Shown piece by piece: positions 25,865-34,560 of a stretch of 64,000 nt of DNA (position 1 is the first letter of the stretch; each line of letters starts with the position of its first letter). The translations under genes and the position numbers were made by a program. Origin of the DNA: Mesorhizobium sp. B2-4-15 (GTDB taxonomy: Bacteria > Pseudomonadota > Alphaproteobacteria > Rhizobiales > Rhizobiaceae); NCBI RefSeq assembly GCF_006658505.1, contig NZ_VFUZ01000025.1:1-64000 (forward strand). Reading direction: 5' to 3'. Under the pieces are notes generated by a model. It saw only the letters and a program-made list of their open reading frames with translations, searched no databases and was not told the origin of the DNA.

Positions 25865-26737
25865 CTAGGCCAGCCATCCCATCGCCACACCGAGCAGCAG
25901 GACGACACCGAGCAGGCCACGGTAGATGACGAAGGGCCAGGCGGAGAACCGTTCCAGCACGCGCATCAACCCCCAGATGGCGAAGAAGGCGGAGATCGAG
26001 GCGACGACCAGCCCCGTGGCAAGAACCGACCACCCATGGGCATCAAGGTGAACCTTGTGCAGTTCCCACAGTTCCTTCAGACCGGCCAGCGCGATCGCCG
26101 GCAGCCCGAGCAGGAACGAGAAGCGCGCCGCCTCGGCCCGTTTGAAGCCGAGCCCCAATGCCGCCGTCAAAGTTGAGCCCGAGCGTGAGACGCCGGGTAT
26201 CAGCGCGCCGATCTGGGCGATGCCGACCAGAAGCGCGTCGGCGAGCGACGCTTCGCCCATGGTGCGGCGGTGGCGGGCGAAAATCTCGGCCAGCGCCAGC
26301 AGGACCGCCATGACAATGCAGGCCCATCCGATCACGCTCAGGCTGCGCAGCGGCGAATTGCAGGTATTAAGAACGCCTGACAGCGCCACGCCGGCAATGA
26401 CGATCGGGATCGTCGCCAGCACGATCCAGGAAGCCAGCCGAAAGTCGCGGTCCGCGAAATCGCGCCGCACGAGAGCTCCGAGCGAGCCGAACACGAGATC
26501 CCTGACATCGCCCCAGAAATAACTGACGACGGCGGCGAGCGCGGCAAGCTGCATGGCAGCGGAGAAGGCGGAGCCGGGATCCTGCCAGCCAAGCACCGCC
26601 GGCACGATGCGCATGTGGGCGGTCGAGGAAATCGGCAGCAATTCGGTGATGCCCTGAACGAGGCCGAGAAAGGCGACCTTGGCATATCCCAGGCCGACAA
26701 AGCCCGTATCCACGCCCTGAGTGCAGATGTCAGCCAT
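25865..26737 (-). CDS. uppP: Undecaprenyl-diphosphatase
   Basis: 290 residues, polytopic. The two BacA/UppP signatures are intact: VQGITELLPISSTAHMRIVP near residues 27-46 and PGVSRSGSTLTAALGLGFKR near 183-202. It dephosphorylates undecaprenyl pyrophosphate on the periplasmic side, recycling the lipid carrier for peptidoglycan and polysaccharide synthesis. Length is a little over the common 265-280. Monocistronic. Confidence 0.95.
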   Translation of the reverse strand: MADICTQGVDTGFVGLGYAKVAFLGLVQGITELLPISSTAHMRIVPAVLGWQDPGSAFSAAMQLAALAAVVSYFWGDVRDLVFGSLGALVRRDFADRDFRLASWIVLATIPIVIAGVALSGVLNTCNSPLRSLSVIGWACIVMAVLLALAEIFARHRRTMGEASLADALLVGIAQIGALIPGVSRSGSTLTAALGLGFKRAEAARFSFLLGLPAIALAGLKELWELHKVHLDAHGWSVLATGLVVASISAFFAIWGLMRVLERFSAWPFVIYRGLLGVVLLLGVAMGWLA

Positions 26738-26929
26738 GTCGGGTTCCGTGTGTGAGAGATCTAGCTTGCGCAGGTGTTACCGGCGTCGGCCGGTCCCGCG
26801 CAAGCCTTACCGTCATGGATCGGATAATCAATTTACGGATTTGTAAGCTGGCGCCGTGCGTCGAAATACGTCGTCCAAGACCGGCCCAAGAGGCCGGCCT
26901 GTGTTCTCATGGGATAGAACGGCAAGCAA

Positions 26930-27127
26930 TTACGGGCACAGCCAGGGTTTCTGGCAGGTCCTGGCGATCACATGGGCCGGGGGAACGAAGGGTTCCTCGG
27001 CCGATGGTCGGCGCACCCGTTCGAGCAGCATGCGTACCTGTTCCGGGCGCACCCGGTCGCGCTCCATCACAAGCAGGACCATCGGATCGCTCAAAAGCTC
27101 GTCCAGGGTGCTGATGCTGTCGTTCAT
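26930..27127 (-). CDS. Small hypothetical protein
   Basis: 65 residues: MNDSISTLDELLSDPMVLLV then ERDRVRPEQVRMLLERVRRP, and a proline-rich tail (FVPPAHVIARTCQKPWLCP). The start at 27127 follows GAGGAGACGACGG, a good ribosome-binding site. It resembles short rhizobial proteins of unknown function. A longer overlapping frame at 26907-27188 is a shadow. Confidence 0.65.
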   Translation of the reverse strand: MNDSISTLDELLSDPMVLLVMERDRVRPEQVRMLLERVRRPSAEEPFVPPAHVIARTCQKPWLCP

Positions 27128-27280
27128 CCGTCGTCTCCTCGAATGCCGGCCCGCGCAGCATAGATAGGACGCAAAGATGGCCCGCCAATGACGTTTTGCC
27201 GGCTATCGCGTGTCGATTTGGATTAATTTTTTGTCATGACTGGACGACTTCATCCCCCTCCTTGTAGGAAAAGGGGGCGG

Positions 27281-27676
27281 TTACGGAGGCGGAGCGCCTT
27301 CATATTGCGGCAGGCCGTCGTCAAGCACCAACCAGGGCTGCTTCGAGCCGGTCCAGATATGCATCCGCGGCCGAAACAGCGAAGGGTCGTCGAGCGATCC
27401 GGTGGTGATGCCGATGATGCCGGCGGAATCGCGACGCGAAAACATCGTCGTGCCGCAGTTCGGGCAAAAGCCGCGCTGGAGATCCGGCGAGGTGTTCACT
27501 GTCGCCAGCGGTCCTTCGACCGTCACATCATCGATGCGAAACAGCACGCGAGCGTTGAAGGCGGCGCCGATCGCCTTCTGGCAAAGCCGGCAATGGCAGA
27601 TGCGTTCATTGACAGGAACCACGTCGGCGCGATAGCGCACCGCTCCGCATAGGCACCCGCCCTGATATCCAGCCAT
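27281..27676 (-). CDS. GFA/CENP-V family zinc protein
   Basis: 131 residues of the glutathione-dependent formaldehyde-activating (GFA) family. The first zinc site is GGCLCGAVRY, the second CHCRLCQKAIGAAF, the third GFCPNCGTTMFSRR, all cysteines present. The C-terminal IWTGSKQPWLVLDDGLPQYE is also typical. Family members bind zinc and some use glutathione adducts; the substrate here is unknown. It is divergent from the dioxygenase at 27794. Confidence 0.92.
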   Translation of the reverse strand: MAGYQGGCLCGAVRYRADVVPVNERICHCRLCQKAIGAAFNARVLFRIDDVTVEGPLATVNTSPDLQRGFCPNCGTTMFSRRDSAGIIGITTGSLDDPSLFRPRMHIWTGSKQPWLVLDDGLPQYEGAPPP

Positions 27677-27793
27677 CGTCCTGATCTAATCTCGGAGAGA
27701 GTAATCGACAGGCTAGCGGCGGGACCGATTGGGTCAATTGAAAAGCTTTGATACAAGGTCATCGATTATGATGATGCGGATGGAACGGAAACC

Positions 27794-28822
27794 ATGACGC
27801 CGGATATCGAAACCATCGGCATTGCGGACCTGTTCGGGCCGCCCTCGCCTACGCGCGAGCGCACCGACGCCAGGATCATGGCCGCCGCCTCGGGCATCGG
27901 TTTCATGGCGGTCCGCGATTTTCCCGGCGATGACTGGCTGACGCCGGACAAGCGTGCGCAATTGCTGCGCATCTTCGAGCTTCCCGATGCCGAGAAGCAG
28001 AAACTGCTGCGCTGGAATTTCGACCGCACCAGGAAGAATTTCTACCGCGGCTGGTTCCCGCTGCAGCCGCGAGCCGTTTCCTACAAGGAAGGCATCGACA
28101 TGGGGCCCGACCTTGCCGATGCGACGCGTGTTTCGGCCTCCGACGATCCTTTGCGCGAGCCAACACCTTTGCCGGCCGAAAATGCCCTGCCCGGCTGGCG
28201 CTCCGCGGCGGCCGACTACTATCGCGCGATGGAGACGGTCGGCAACGCGCTGATGCGGTCGATCGCCCGCGGGCTTGGCCTGCCGGAAACGATCTTCGAT
28301 GCCTATTTCGATCAGGGCATCTCGACGCTGCGCCTGATCCGTTATCCCCTGCGCGACGCCAATGCCGGCGTCGATACTGGTGGCCCGCAGGTCACGGTGG
28401 TCCATAAGGGGGAAACGCGCACCATCATCGGCGGCGAACATGCCGATTCAGGCTTCGTCACTTTACTGGCGCAGGACGGCGTCGACGGCCTGCAGGCAAA
28501 AAACCTCGCCGGCGAGTGGGTCGACGTGCCGCCTGCCAACGGCACGCTGGCGGTCAATTTCGGCCAGTTGCTGGAGCGCTGGACCGGTGGACGTGTCAGG
28601 GCGACGCGGCACCGGGTGATTGCGCCGAAGACGGTGCGTTTTTCGATTCCGTTTTTCTACGAGCCGCGCGTCGATGCCGAGATCGCCCCATTGCCGTTGA
28701 GCGGCGCCGAGCCTTTCGAGCCATTTCTCTATGGCGACTATCTCTGGGACTCGGCGACGAATTTCGTCGAGATGAGCGGCATCAAGCATCTCAGGCTGCC
28801 CCGTCGCGCAAAGGCTTCATAA
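27794..28822 (+). CDS. Isopenicillin-N-synthase-like Fe(II)/2-oxoglutarate dioxygenase
   Basis: 342 residues. Iron ligands are visible: H and D in GGEHADSGFVTLLAQDG, and the distal H in RATRHRVIAPKTVRFSIPFF, with R and S of RFS binding the 2-oxoglutarate carboxylate. The N-terminal IADLFGPPSPTRERTDARIM and GFMAVRDFPGDDWL fit the DIOX_N domain. Length is usual for the superfamily. The substrate cannot be deduced. A hairpin at 28828-28859 separates it from the convergent hydrolase gene. Confidence 0.9.
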   Translation: MTPDIETIGIADLFGPPSPTRERTDARIMAAASGIGFMAVRDFPGDDWLTPDKRAQLLRIFELPDAEKQKLLRWNFDRTRKNFYRGWFPLQPRAVSYKEGIDMGPDLADATRVSASDDPLREPTPLPAENALPGWRSAAADYYRAMETVGNALMRSIARGLGLPETIFDAYFDQGISTLRLIRYPLRDANAGVDTGGPQVTVVHKGETRTIIGGEHADSGFVTLLAQDGVDGLQAKNLAGEWVDVPPANGTLAVNFGQLLERWTGGRVRATRHRVIAPKTVRFSIPFFYEPRVDAEIAPLPLSGAEPFEPFLYGDYLWDSATNFVEMSGIKHLRLPRRAKAS

Positions 28823-28827
28823 ACAAA

Positions 28828-28859
28828 CCGTCGGCCATCTCGTTGGGGGCGGCCGACGG
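28828..28859. terminator. Hairpin between convergent genes
   Basis: A 9-bp stem, CCGTCGGCC and GGCCGACGG, with a 14-base loop. Read on the minus strand it is followed by TTTGTTTA, so it may end the hydrolase transcript. It lies 15 bases before that gene's stop at 28874 and 6 after the dioxygenase stop. Confidence 0.55.
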
Positions 28860-28873
28860 GAATCGACGGGCGG

Positions 28874-29821
28874 TTACTTCGTTTCGCTGACCATCTCGTC
28901 CCAGCTCTTCACCTTGGTCTCGCCGTTGAGGAACGGCAGCGCGGCGACCGTCAGTTCCTGAGCGAAGAAGACTTCGTAATGGGTACGGTTGGGCAGGATC
29001 GCCAGGCGGTTCTGCGACAGGTTCTCACGCATCCAGCCGGCGTCCTTCAGGCCGCCGCCGAGCATCTGGTAGAACTTGATCTCGTGCTCGGGCTTGTACA
29101 TGTCGCTGTCGCCATAGGCCAGCATGACCGGCATCTTCAGCTTGGGAACATCAGCCGAGAAGTCGTAGTTCTGACGCATGAAATTGCCGAGCGCATCGAG
29201 CAGTTTCGGGAAGTCTTCCGGGTGCGGCGCCACGGCGACGTAGGATTTGTACATCGGCGTGTCCTTCATGAATTCGGCCGCGGCCGCGCTCACCTGTGCC
29301 TGTTGCGGACGCATCTCGTCATAGAAGCCGTCGGCGGCATAGCCGGTCGAGACCAGGACAAGGCGCCGCACGGTCTCGGGATGCTGGACCGCCATGCGGA
29401 AGGCGACCCCGCCGCCCAGCGAATAACCCATGACGTCGACCTTGTCGTAGCCGAGCTCCTTCACGACACCGGCCATGTCGTCGCCAATCGCTTCCAGACT
29501 GAATGGCCGGTCGCCGAGCGCCGTGCGGCCATGGCCTTGCAAATCGACGCCGATGACGGTGCGGTTCTCGGCAAGCTTGGGCAGGATCGGCGCGAACATG
29601 TCGATGGAGCCGAGACCGCCATGCAAGAGAAGCAGCGGCTCGCCCTTGCCGTAGACGGCATAATAATAGTTCAGGCCGTTGATCGGCAGCAGGCCGGACT
29701 TTTCCGGCTTCGGAAGTTTCGTTTCGGTGGTCATCGCAGGTTCCTCTGCATTGGTGGTGCCCGGACAGCCGAGAAGCGCTGCAACCGAGACAAGAATGGC
29801 GAAAAGCACGGTCTTGGACAT
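28874..29821 (-). CDS. Alpha/beta hydrolase, probable lipoprotein
   Basis: 315 residues from ATG 29821 (MSKTVLFAILVSVAALLGCP); LLGC is a plausible lipobox. The hydrolase core follows: LLLLHGGLGSIDMFAPILPK with the oxyanion HGG, nucleophile strand VMGYSLGGGVAFRMAV, acid in MLAYGDSDMYKPEHE, and histidine in LPNRTHYEVF. A longer frame to 29920 adds no homology. Probably secreted or membrane-anchored; substrate unknown. The SRPBCC gene lies 25 bases upstream on the same strand, so the two may be cotranscribed. Confidence 0.88.
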   Translation of the reverse strand: MSKTVLFAILVSVAALLGCPGTTNAEEPAMTTETKLPKPEKSGLLPINGLNYYYAVYGKGEPLLLLHGGLGSIDMFAPILPKLAENRTVIGVDLQGHGRTALGDRPFSLEAIGDDMAGVVKELGYDKVDVMGYSLGGGVAFRMAVQHPETVRRLVLVSTGYAADGFYDEMRPQQAQVSAAAAEFMKDTPMYKSYVAVAPHPEDFPKLLDALGNFMRQNYDFSADVPKLKMPVMLAYGDSDMYKPEHEIKFYQMLGGGLKDAGWMRENLSQNRLAILPNRTHYEVFFAQELTVAALPFLNGETKVKSWDEMVSETK

Positions 29822-29846
29822 ATCGATCTCCTCTCGTGCGCTGGCG

Positions 29847-30353
29847 TCAAAGCGTTTTGGCGAGGTCTTCAAGCTGGTCGGTGCACTGGCCCCAACCCGC
29901 GTGAAAACCCATCGCCTCATGCTGTTCGCGGTCGGCGACGCTCCAATGACGGACGCGGGCGATGTAGCGGGTCTTGCCCTCGCCTTCGTCCTCGAAGGTC
30001 AGTACGCCGGTCATGAACGGCTTTTCCGATGGCTCCCATGCCTGTGTATAGGCATCGGTAAAGACGATCTTCTTGCCGGGAACGACTTCCAGGAAAACGC
30101 CGGGGTTGGGGAATTCATTGCCGTCAGGGCCGGCCATGACGACAAGGCTTGAGCCGCCGGTGCGCACATCCATTTCGGCGCGCGGCGTCGTCCACGGCTT
30201 TGGCGCGAACCACTGCGTCACCAGTTTCGGGTCGGTCCAGCAGCGATAGACGTTCTCGCGCGGCGCATCGATAATGCGGGCGACAACCAGTTCGCGGTCA
30301 TTGGCGGGGGCGATATCGAGCTTGGTGGTCACGGTGGTCTCCTCGGGTTTCAT
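29847..30353 (-). CDS. SRPBCC/AHSA1 domain protein
   Basis: 168 residues from ATG 30353 (MKPEETTVTTKLDIAPANDR). The START/AHSA1 pattern is clear: ELVVARIIDAPRENVYRCWT, then PKLVTQWFAPKPWTTPRAEM, DVRTGGSSLVVMAGPDGNEF, and KPFMTGVLTFEDEGEGKTRY, ending in HWSVADREQHEAMGFHAGWG. This is a hydrophobic-ligand-binding fold of unknown substrate. It precedes the lipoprotein hydrolase on the same strand. Confidence 0.87.
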   Translation of the reverse strand: MKPEETTVTTKLDIAPANDRELVVARIIDAPRENVYRCWTDPKLVTQWFAPKPWTTPRAEMDVRTGGSSLVVMAGPDGNEFPNPGVFLEVVPGKKIVFTDAYTQAWEPSEKPFMTGVLTFEDEGEGKTRYIARVRHWSVADREQHEAMGFHAGWGQCTDQLEDLAKTL

Positions 30354-30455
30354 CTGGCTTCCGTCCCAAGGACGAGCCGGAAGAACGCAACCCGACATGG
30401 CCAGCGAAAAAACTCTGGAGATTATTGCTGGGAAGAATGGCGAACCGAGCTCGCG

Positions 30456-30704
30456 TCAGTGGCGCTTGGCTTGCACCAGATAAGCGTCGATCTCGGTCTC
30501 GCCGAGCCACTTGGCTGCTTCCAGACGATGCAGGCCTTCGACGAGTACATGGCGCTTGCCGTCGTGGCGGACCTGGATCGGCGTCTTCATGCCGTTCTCC
30601 AGTATGTCCTCGGCGAGATGCCGCACCGTCTCGGGATGCAGCGTCTTCCTGCGCGCAGTGGGCACGTAGATGTCGTCGACCTTGACCTTTTGCACCCTCA
30701 GCAT
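30456..30704 (-). CDS. Stand-alone ParB N-terminal (ParB/Srx) domain protein
   Basis: 82 residues, only a ParB-like nuclease domain: VDDIYVPTARRKTLHPETVR, LAEDILENGMKTPIQVRHDG, and the signature VLVEGLHRLEAAKWLGE. The DNA-binding helix-turn-helix and dimer domain of ParB are absent. Such single-domain proteins are found in many rhizobia. In ParB this fold binds CTP; whether this one does is unknown. No parA adjoins. Confidence 0.85.
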   Translation of the reverse strand: MLRVQKVKVDDIYVPTARRKTLHPETVRHLAEDILENGMKTPIQVRHDGKRHVLVEGLHRLEAAKWLGETEIDAYLVQAKRH

Positions 30705-30863
30705 GGCTGTCCCCGTGGCGGAACCGCCGCCGGCTTCCTGAGATAGTCGGTTTGTTCAGGAGGGCCAAGGGCGCGGCTAACGAATATCGGCCCGTCCACC
30801 GGTTTGCCTCTCGCCACGCGTTTCGCTATGGCGTCTCGCGATCCTAATAGAGGCCACGGAACC

Positions 30864-31280
30864 ATGAGCAAATCCCTCGTCACCTTCGTCGGCGTCGCCC
30901 ATCCCTGGATGTGCGATGTGATGGGACACGTGAATGTGCGCCACTACGCGGCGATGTTCGATGATGCCAGTTTCCAGCTCCTCGGCCATATCGCCGGGCA
31001 GGATGGCAGCCAGGCAGCGGCGACCGGGTGGGCCGATGTGCGCACCGAGATCGACTATCGTCATGAAACGAAAGCCGGCTCGCTGATTACCATCCGTTCG
31101 CATGTTGTGAAGATCGGCCGCACCTCCGTCACCTTCGAACAGGTCATGTCAGGATCGCTCGACGGCGTCGTCCATGCATCGAGCCGCACGACCAGCGTGC
31201 GCTTCGATCTTGCCGCACGGGCCTCGGTGGCGCTCGACGAGCCGATGCGCAACCGCGCGGCGGCGTTCCTGATCGAATAG
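30864..31280 (+). CDS. 4-hydroxybenzoyl-CoA thioesterase-family (hotdog) protein
   Basis: 138 residues from ATG 30864 (MSKSLVTFVGVAHPWMCDVM). The 4HBT signature is GHVNVRHYAAMFDDASFQLL, with D-x-x-GH-V-N-x-x-Y present. Strand-forming sequence follows (IDYRHETKAGSLITIRSHVV, RTSVTFEQVMSG). It probably hydrolyses an acyl-CoA thioester. The stop is 15 bases from the convergent LysR gene end. Confidence 0.85.
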   Translation: MSKSLVTFVGVAHPWMCDVMGHVNVRHYAAMFDDASFQLLGHIAGQDGSQAAATGWADVRTEIDYRHETKAGSLITIRSHVVKIGRTSVTFEQVMSGSLDGVVHASSRTTSVRFDLAARASVALDEPMRNRAAAFLIE

Positions 31281-31295
31281 GCCGGCTTCGACAGC

Positions 31296-32255
31296 TCAGC
31301 CGTTGTAGATGCGATCCTCCATCGGCGTCTCGGTGATCAGCGTCTGAAGCCCCGAAAGCAACGCCTTCTCGGCCCGGTTCATCGCCCTGTCGGGATTGGT
31401 CAGCAGAAAGATGTCGATCGCCGGCGGCGCATCGTAGGGTGGCAGCCGCCATAGCATGCCGTCGCGCACATCGCGCCGTGCGACATGCAGTGGCAGCGGG
31501 CCGATGCCGAGCCCCGCCACGATCATGCGCCGCACCTCCTCCAGGCTCGAGGACACGCCGACGACATCGGCGTTCAGCCGGGCTTCGCTGCGCAGCAACG
31601 CGACAGGCCTCAACGCGTCCGAAATGTGGTCGGTCTGGAAGGAAACCTGGGGCTCGCCGCGCAGATCCGCCAGTGTCAGTCCGGTTTTCCCGTAAAGCCC
31701 GTGCCGCGGGCCGCAGAAGAAACCGAAGAACTCGCGATAGACCATCTGATAATCCAGTGTCGGATCGCGCTGGCTGACCAGGCAGATGCCGAAGGACGCG
31801 CGACGCTCCCTCACCTGCTTGGCCACGTCCATGCTTGCCGCGACCGAGATGGTGATCGAGGCGCGCGGGTAGTTGCGGTGGAATTCCGCCAGCGCGCGGT
31901 CGAACAGCGGCGAGACGACATGGCTGGCGGTAGCGATCATGACGTGGCCGGTGACATCGTCGCTGATGCCGCGCATCAAGAGCGGCAGCTGCGATATGCT
32001 GCCGAAGACCTCGACGCTCTGCTCGTAGATCAGCCGCCCGACCTCGGTGAGTTCGAAGCGCGTCGCATCGCGCTCGACCAGCCGCCGGCCAACGCGGTCC
32101 TCCAGGCGCCGCAAAGCGTTACTGACGCTGGGCTGCTTGAGGTTGAGGCGCTCGGCGGCGCGGGTGATGCTTTTCACCTCGGCGATGACGACGAACGTCC
32201 GCAGAAGGTTCCAGTCGAGGTCCCAGACCAGACGTTCGGGGCGCGGCAAGGCCAT
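31296..32255 (-). CDS. LysR family transcriptional regulator
   Basis: 319 residues. The winged helix-turn-helix is at about 14-73 (LLRTFVVIAEVKSITRAAER, LKQPSVSNALRRLEDRVGRR), followed by the effector-binding domain. The gene is divergent from the ABC transporter operon starting at 32393, the classic arrangement for a regulator of the neighbouring genes. An 8-bp palindrome TTGCGCAA lies in the shared spacer. The inducer is expected to be the transported compound or a product of its breakdown. Confidence 0.92.
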   Translation of the reverse strand: MALPRPERLVWDLDWNLLRTFVVIAEVKSITRAAERLNLKQPSVSNALRRLEDRVGRRLVERDATRFELTEVGRLIYEQSVEVFGSISQLPLLMRGISDDVTGHVMIATASHVVSPLFDRALAEFHRNYPRASITISVAASMDVAKQVRERRASFGICLVSQRDPTLDYQMVYREFFGFFCGPRHGLYGKTGLTLADLRGEPQVSFQTDHISDALRPVALLRSEARLNADVVGVSSSLEEVRRMIVAGLGIGPLPLHVARRDVRDGMLWRLPPYDAPPAIDIFLLTNPDRAMNRAEKALLSGLQTLITETPMEDRIYNG

Positions 32256-32297
32256 TCCTGATATCTATGCTCCCTATTCCCATTATCTATTTGCGTA

Positions 32298-32313
32298 ATG
32301 CTTGCGCAAAAGC
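32298..32313. promoter_or_regulatory. Candidate LysR operator palindrome
   Basis: ATGCTTGCGCAAAAGC carries the perfect palindrome TTGCGCAA at 32302-32309 with partly symmetrical flanks, midway in the 137-base spacer between the divergent LysR gene and the transporter operon. LysR proteins bind such interrupted dyads. No experiment or conservation check supports it. Confidence 0.4.
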
Positions 32314-32392
32314 AATCATTGCCGTCAGGAGAGCGCCCCAACGCCTCCCAAGAACAAGCCTTCGCGCTCCATCCAGAGGAAAGAAATTTCAG

Positions 32393-33175
32393 ATGAACAA
32401 GGTATTCTCCGGCATCGCGGGTGCCGCACTGCTGCTTGCGTCGGCCTTCACCACCGTTTCGGCGCAGGCCGACGATCTCGAAAAGGTCAAGGCGGCGGGC
32501 GAACTGAAAATTTCCATGAGTGGGCAATATCCGCCCTTCAACTTCGTCAACGACCAGAACGAGGTCGTCGGCTTTGACGCCGATATCGGCAAGGCCATCG
32601 CCGAGCGCATCGGCATCAAGGGCACCATCATCACCACGGCCTGGGATGGCATCATCGCCGGGCTGCTGGCCAACAAATACGACACCGTCGTCGGCTCGAT
32701 GACGATTACGCCGGAGCGCGAAAAGGTGGTCGATTTTGTCGGCCCTTACTATCACGCCGGCCGCGCTGTTTTCGTCAGCGAGGCTTCCAAGGTCCAGGGC
32801 CTGGACGACCTCAAGGGCAAGACCCTTGGCGTGACGCTGGGCGAAACCCATGAGAAATGGGCACGCGCGCAAGGCGGCTGGGACGTCCGCACCTACAAGG
32901 GCCTGCCGGAACTTCTGCTGGAGCTGAAGGCCGGACGCGTCGACGCCATTGTCGTCGACAACATTCCGGTGATGGTCGCGGTCAAGGAAACCGGCGAGAA
33001 GGTCCGCAGGCTCGACACGCCCAATATCGAGGGCGGCAGCGTCGCCATCGGCATCGCCATCCGCAAGGACAATCCGGGGCTCAAGGCCGCCATGCAGAAG
33101 GCGCTGGACGAGATGATGGCCGACGGCACCTATGAGAAGATCTCCAAGCAGTGGGTCGGCAGCGACATCCGCTGA
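32393..33175 (+). CDS. Polar amino-acid type ABC transporter, substrate-binding protein
   Basis: 260 residues from ATG 32393 with an AGAGGAAAGAAATTTCAG lead. Signal peptide MNKVFSGIAGAALLLASAFT, cleavage near AQA. The SBP_bac_3 fold is clear: AAGELKISMSGQYPPFNFVN, VVGFDADIGKAIAERIGIKG, WDGIIAGLLANKYDTVVGSM, TITPEREKVVDFVGPYYHAG. It binds a small polar or amino-group-bearing ligand in the periplasm. It is the first gene of the nine-gene cluster. Confidence 0.93.
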   Translation: MNKVFSGIAGAALLLASAFTTVSAQADDLEKVKAAGELKISMSGQYPPFNFVNDQNEVVGFDADIGKAIAERIGIKGTIITTAWDGIIAGLLANKYDTVVGSMTITPEREKVVDFVGPYYHAGRAVFVSEASKVQGLDDLKGKTLGVTLGETHEKWARAQGGWDVRTYKGLPELLLELKAGRVDAIVVDNIPVMVAVKETGEKVRRLDTPNIEGGSVAIGIAIRKDNPGLKAAMQKALDEMMADGTYEKISKQWVGSDIR

Positions 33176-33239
33176 TCCCCGCAGGTTCAGGTGGCTGCCA
33201 AGGCCACCTGACCAAGCGCCACTCCCGCCGGGCCGTTCC

Positions 33240-33887
33240 ATGGATTTCTCCCTGATGCAGCGCGTCTTCCCGTTCTTCCTGGAAGCCGCTTTGGTGACGT
33301 TGGAGCTGACAGCCCTGGCCCTGGTTCTGGGGCTAGTCGCGGCAGCCTTGGCCGCTGCCGCGAGGATGTCGAGGTCGGCGATCCTGCGCGCCGTCGGCAC
33401 GGCCTATGTCAGCCTGTTTCGCGGCACGCCCTGCCTGATCCAGCTCTTCGTGCTCTATTTCGGCGGCCCGCAGATCGGCATCAACCTCGATCCATTCGCG
33501 GCTGGTGTGATCGGCCTTGGCCTCAACATCGGGGCCTATATGGCCGAATCGATCCGTGGCGCGGTGATGGCGGTCGACCGGGGCCAGACGGAAGCTGCCC
33601 GCACGATCGGCTTCAGCCGGTTCCAGACCTTGCGCAAGGTCGTGCTTCCGCAGGCGGCCAGGCTGATGATCCGGCCGCTCGGCGTCAATACGGTCGCCCT
33701 GCTCAAGGGGTCGGCGCTCGTATCCACCATTTCGGTGGTGGAGCTGACCTATACCGCCCAGCGCTTCATCGGCTCGACCTACAAGCCGTTCGAGATCTTC
33801 GGCGTCGCGGCGCTGCTCTACATGGTCATGGTCTACGCCGTCGCCCGTGTCGTCGATCTGCTCGACAAGCGCTTCGCCATCATCTGA
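33240..33887 (+). CDS. ABC transporter permease (His/Glu/Gln/Arg family)
   Basis: 215 residues from ATG 33240 (MDFSLMQRVFPFFLEAALVT). Five to six membrane segments. Family signatures FRGTPCLIQLFVLYFGG and the EAA loop EAARTIGFSRFQTLRKVVLP are present. It pairs with the second permease, encoded 13 bases downstream, to form a heterodimeric pore. Confidence 0.92.
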   Translation: MDFSLMQRVFPFFLEAALVTLELTALALVLGLVAAALAAAARMSRSAILRAVGTAYVSLFRGTPCLIQLFVLYFGGPQIGINLDPFAAGVIGLGLNIGAYMAESIRGAVMAVDRGQTEAARTIGFSRFQTLRKVVLPQAARLMIRPLGVNTVALLKGSALVSTISVVELTYTAQRFIGSTYKPFEIFGVAALLYMVMVYAVARVVDLLDKRFAII

Positions 33888-33900
33888 GGGGAGAGCAACG

Positions 33901-34560
33901 ATGCAAGGTTTGGATTTCACCGTCATCGCACCCTATTGGGATCTCTTGCTGACGGGTGCCTGGTGGACCGCTGTGCTGACGGTTTCGGCGGGAGCACTCA
34001 GTTTCATCTTCGGCATCCTGTTTGCCGTCATAGTGCTCTATGCGCCGGCAATTCTCGCCTATCCCGTGCGTGCCTTCATGTGGGTGTTCATGGGCACGCC
34101 GCTGCTTTTGCAGTTGTTCCTGATCTATTTCGGCCTGGTGCAGGTCGGTATCGACATCCCCGCGCTTGCCGCCGGCATCGTCGGGCTCGGCCTGCACTTT
34201 GCCGTCTACAATGCCGATGTGACGCGCGCGGGAATCGTGGCGGTCGATGTCGGCCAAACGGAAGGGGCGCGCAGCATCGGTTTCGGCAAGTGGCAAACGC
34301 TGCGCTATGTTGTCATACCGCAGGCCGTGCGCAACACGGCGCCACCGATCGGAAGCAACCTGATCGCGCTGTTGAAAGAATCCTCGATCGTCTCGGTCAT
34401 CGGCATCGCCGAGCTGGTCCACTCGGCGCAACTCGCGATCAGCGAAACCTTCCGCCCCTTCGAGTTCTACATCACGGCCGCCGCGCTCTATTACCTCTTG
34501 AACCTCGTGCTCGAAGCGGCCTTGCATCGGTTTGAAAGACATGTGGGGGTCTCCCGATGA
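33901..34560 (+). CDS. ABC transporter permease, second subunit
   Basis: 219 residues from ATG 33901 with GGGGAGAGCAACG as ribosome-binding region. Signatures MGTPLLLQLFLIYFGLVQVG and the EAA-like loop EGARSIGFGKWQTLRYVVIP match the same polar-amino-acid permease family. Its stop overlaps the ATP-binding gene start by four bases (ATGA), which indicates translational coupling. Confidence 0.92.
   Translation: MQGLDFTVIAPYWDLLLTGAWWTAVLTVSAGALSFIFGILFAVIVLYAPAILAYPVRAFMWVFMGTPLLLQLFLIYFGLVQVGIDIPALAAGIVGLGLHFAVYNADVTRAGIVAVDVGQTEGARSIGFGKWQTLRYVVIPQAVRNTAPPIGSNLIALLKESSIVSVIGIAELVHSAQLAISETFRPFEFYITAAALYYLLNLVLEAALHRFERHVGVSR

Noticed and set aside
25829..26522. Plus-strand frames opposite uppP
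   Set aside because: Shadows of uppP with no independent support.
28979..30016. 345-codon plus-strand frame
   Set aside because: Antisense to the lipoprotein hydrolase and SRPBCC genes.
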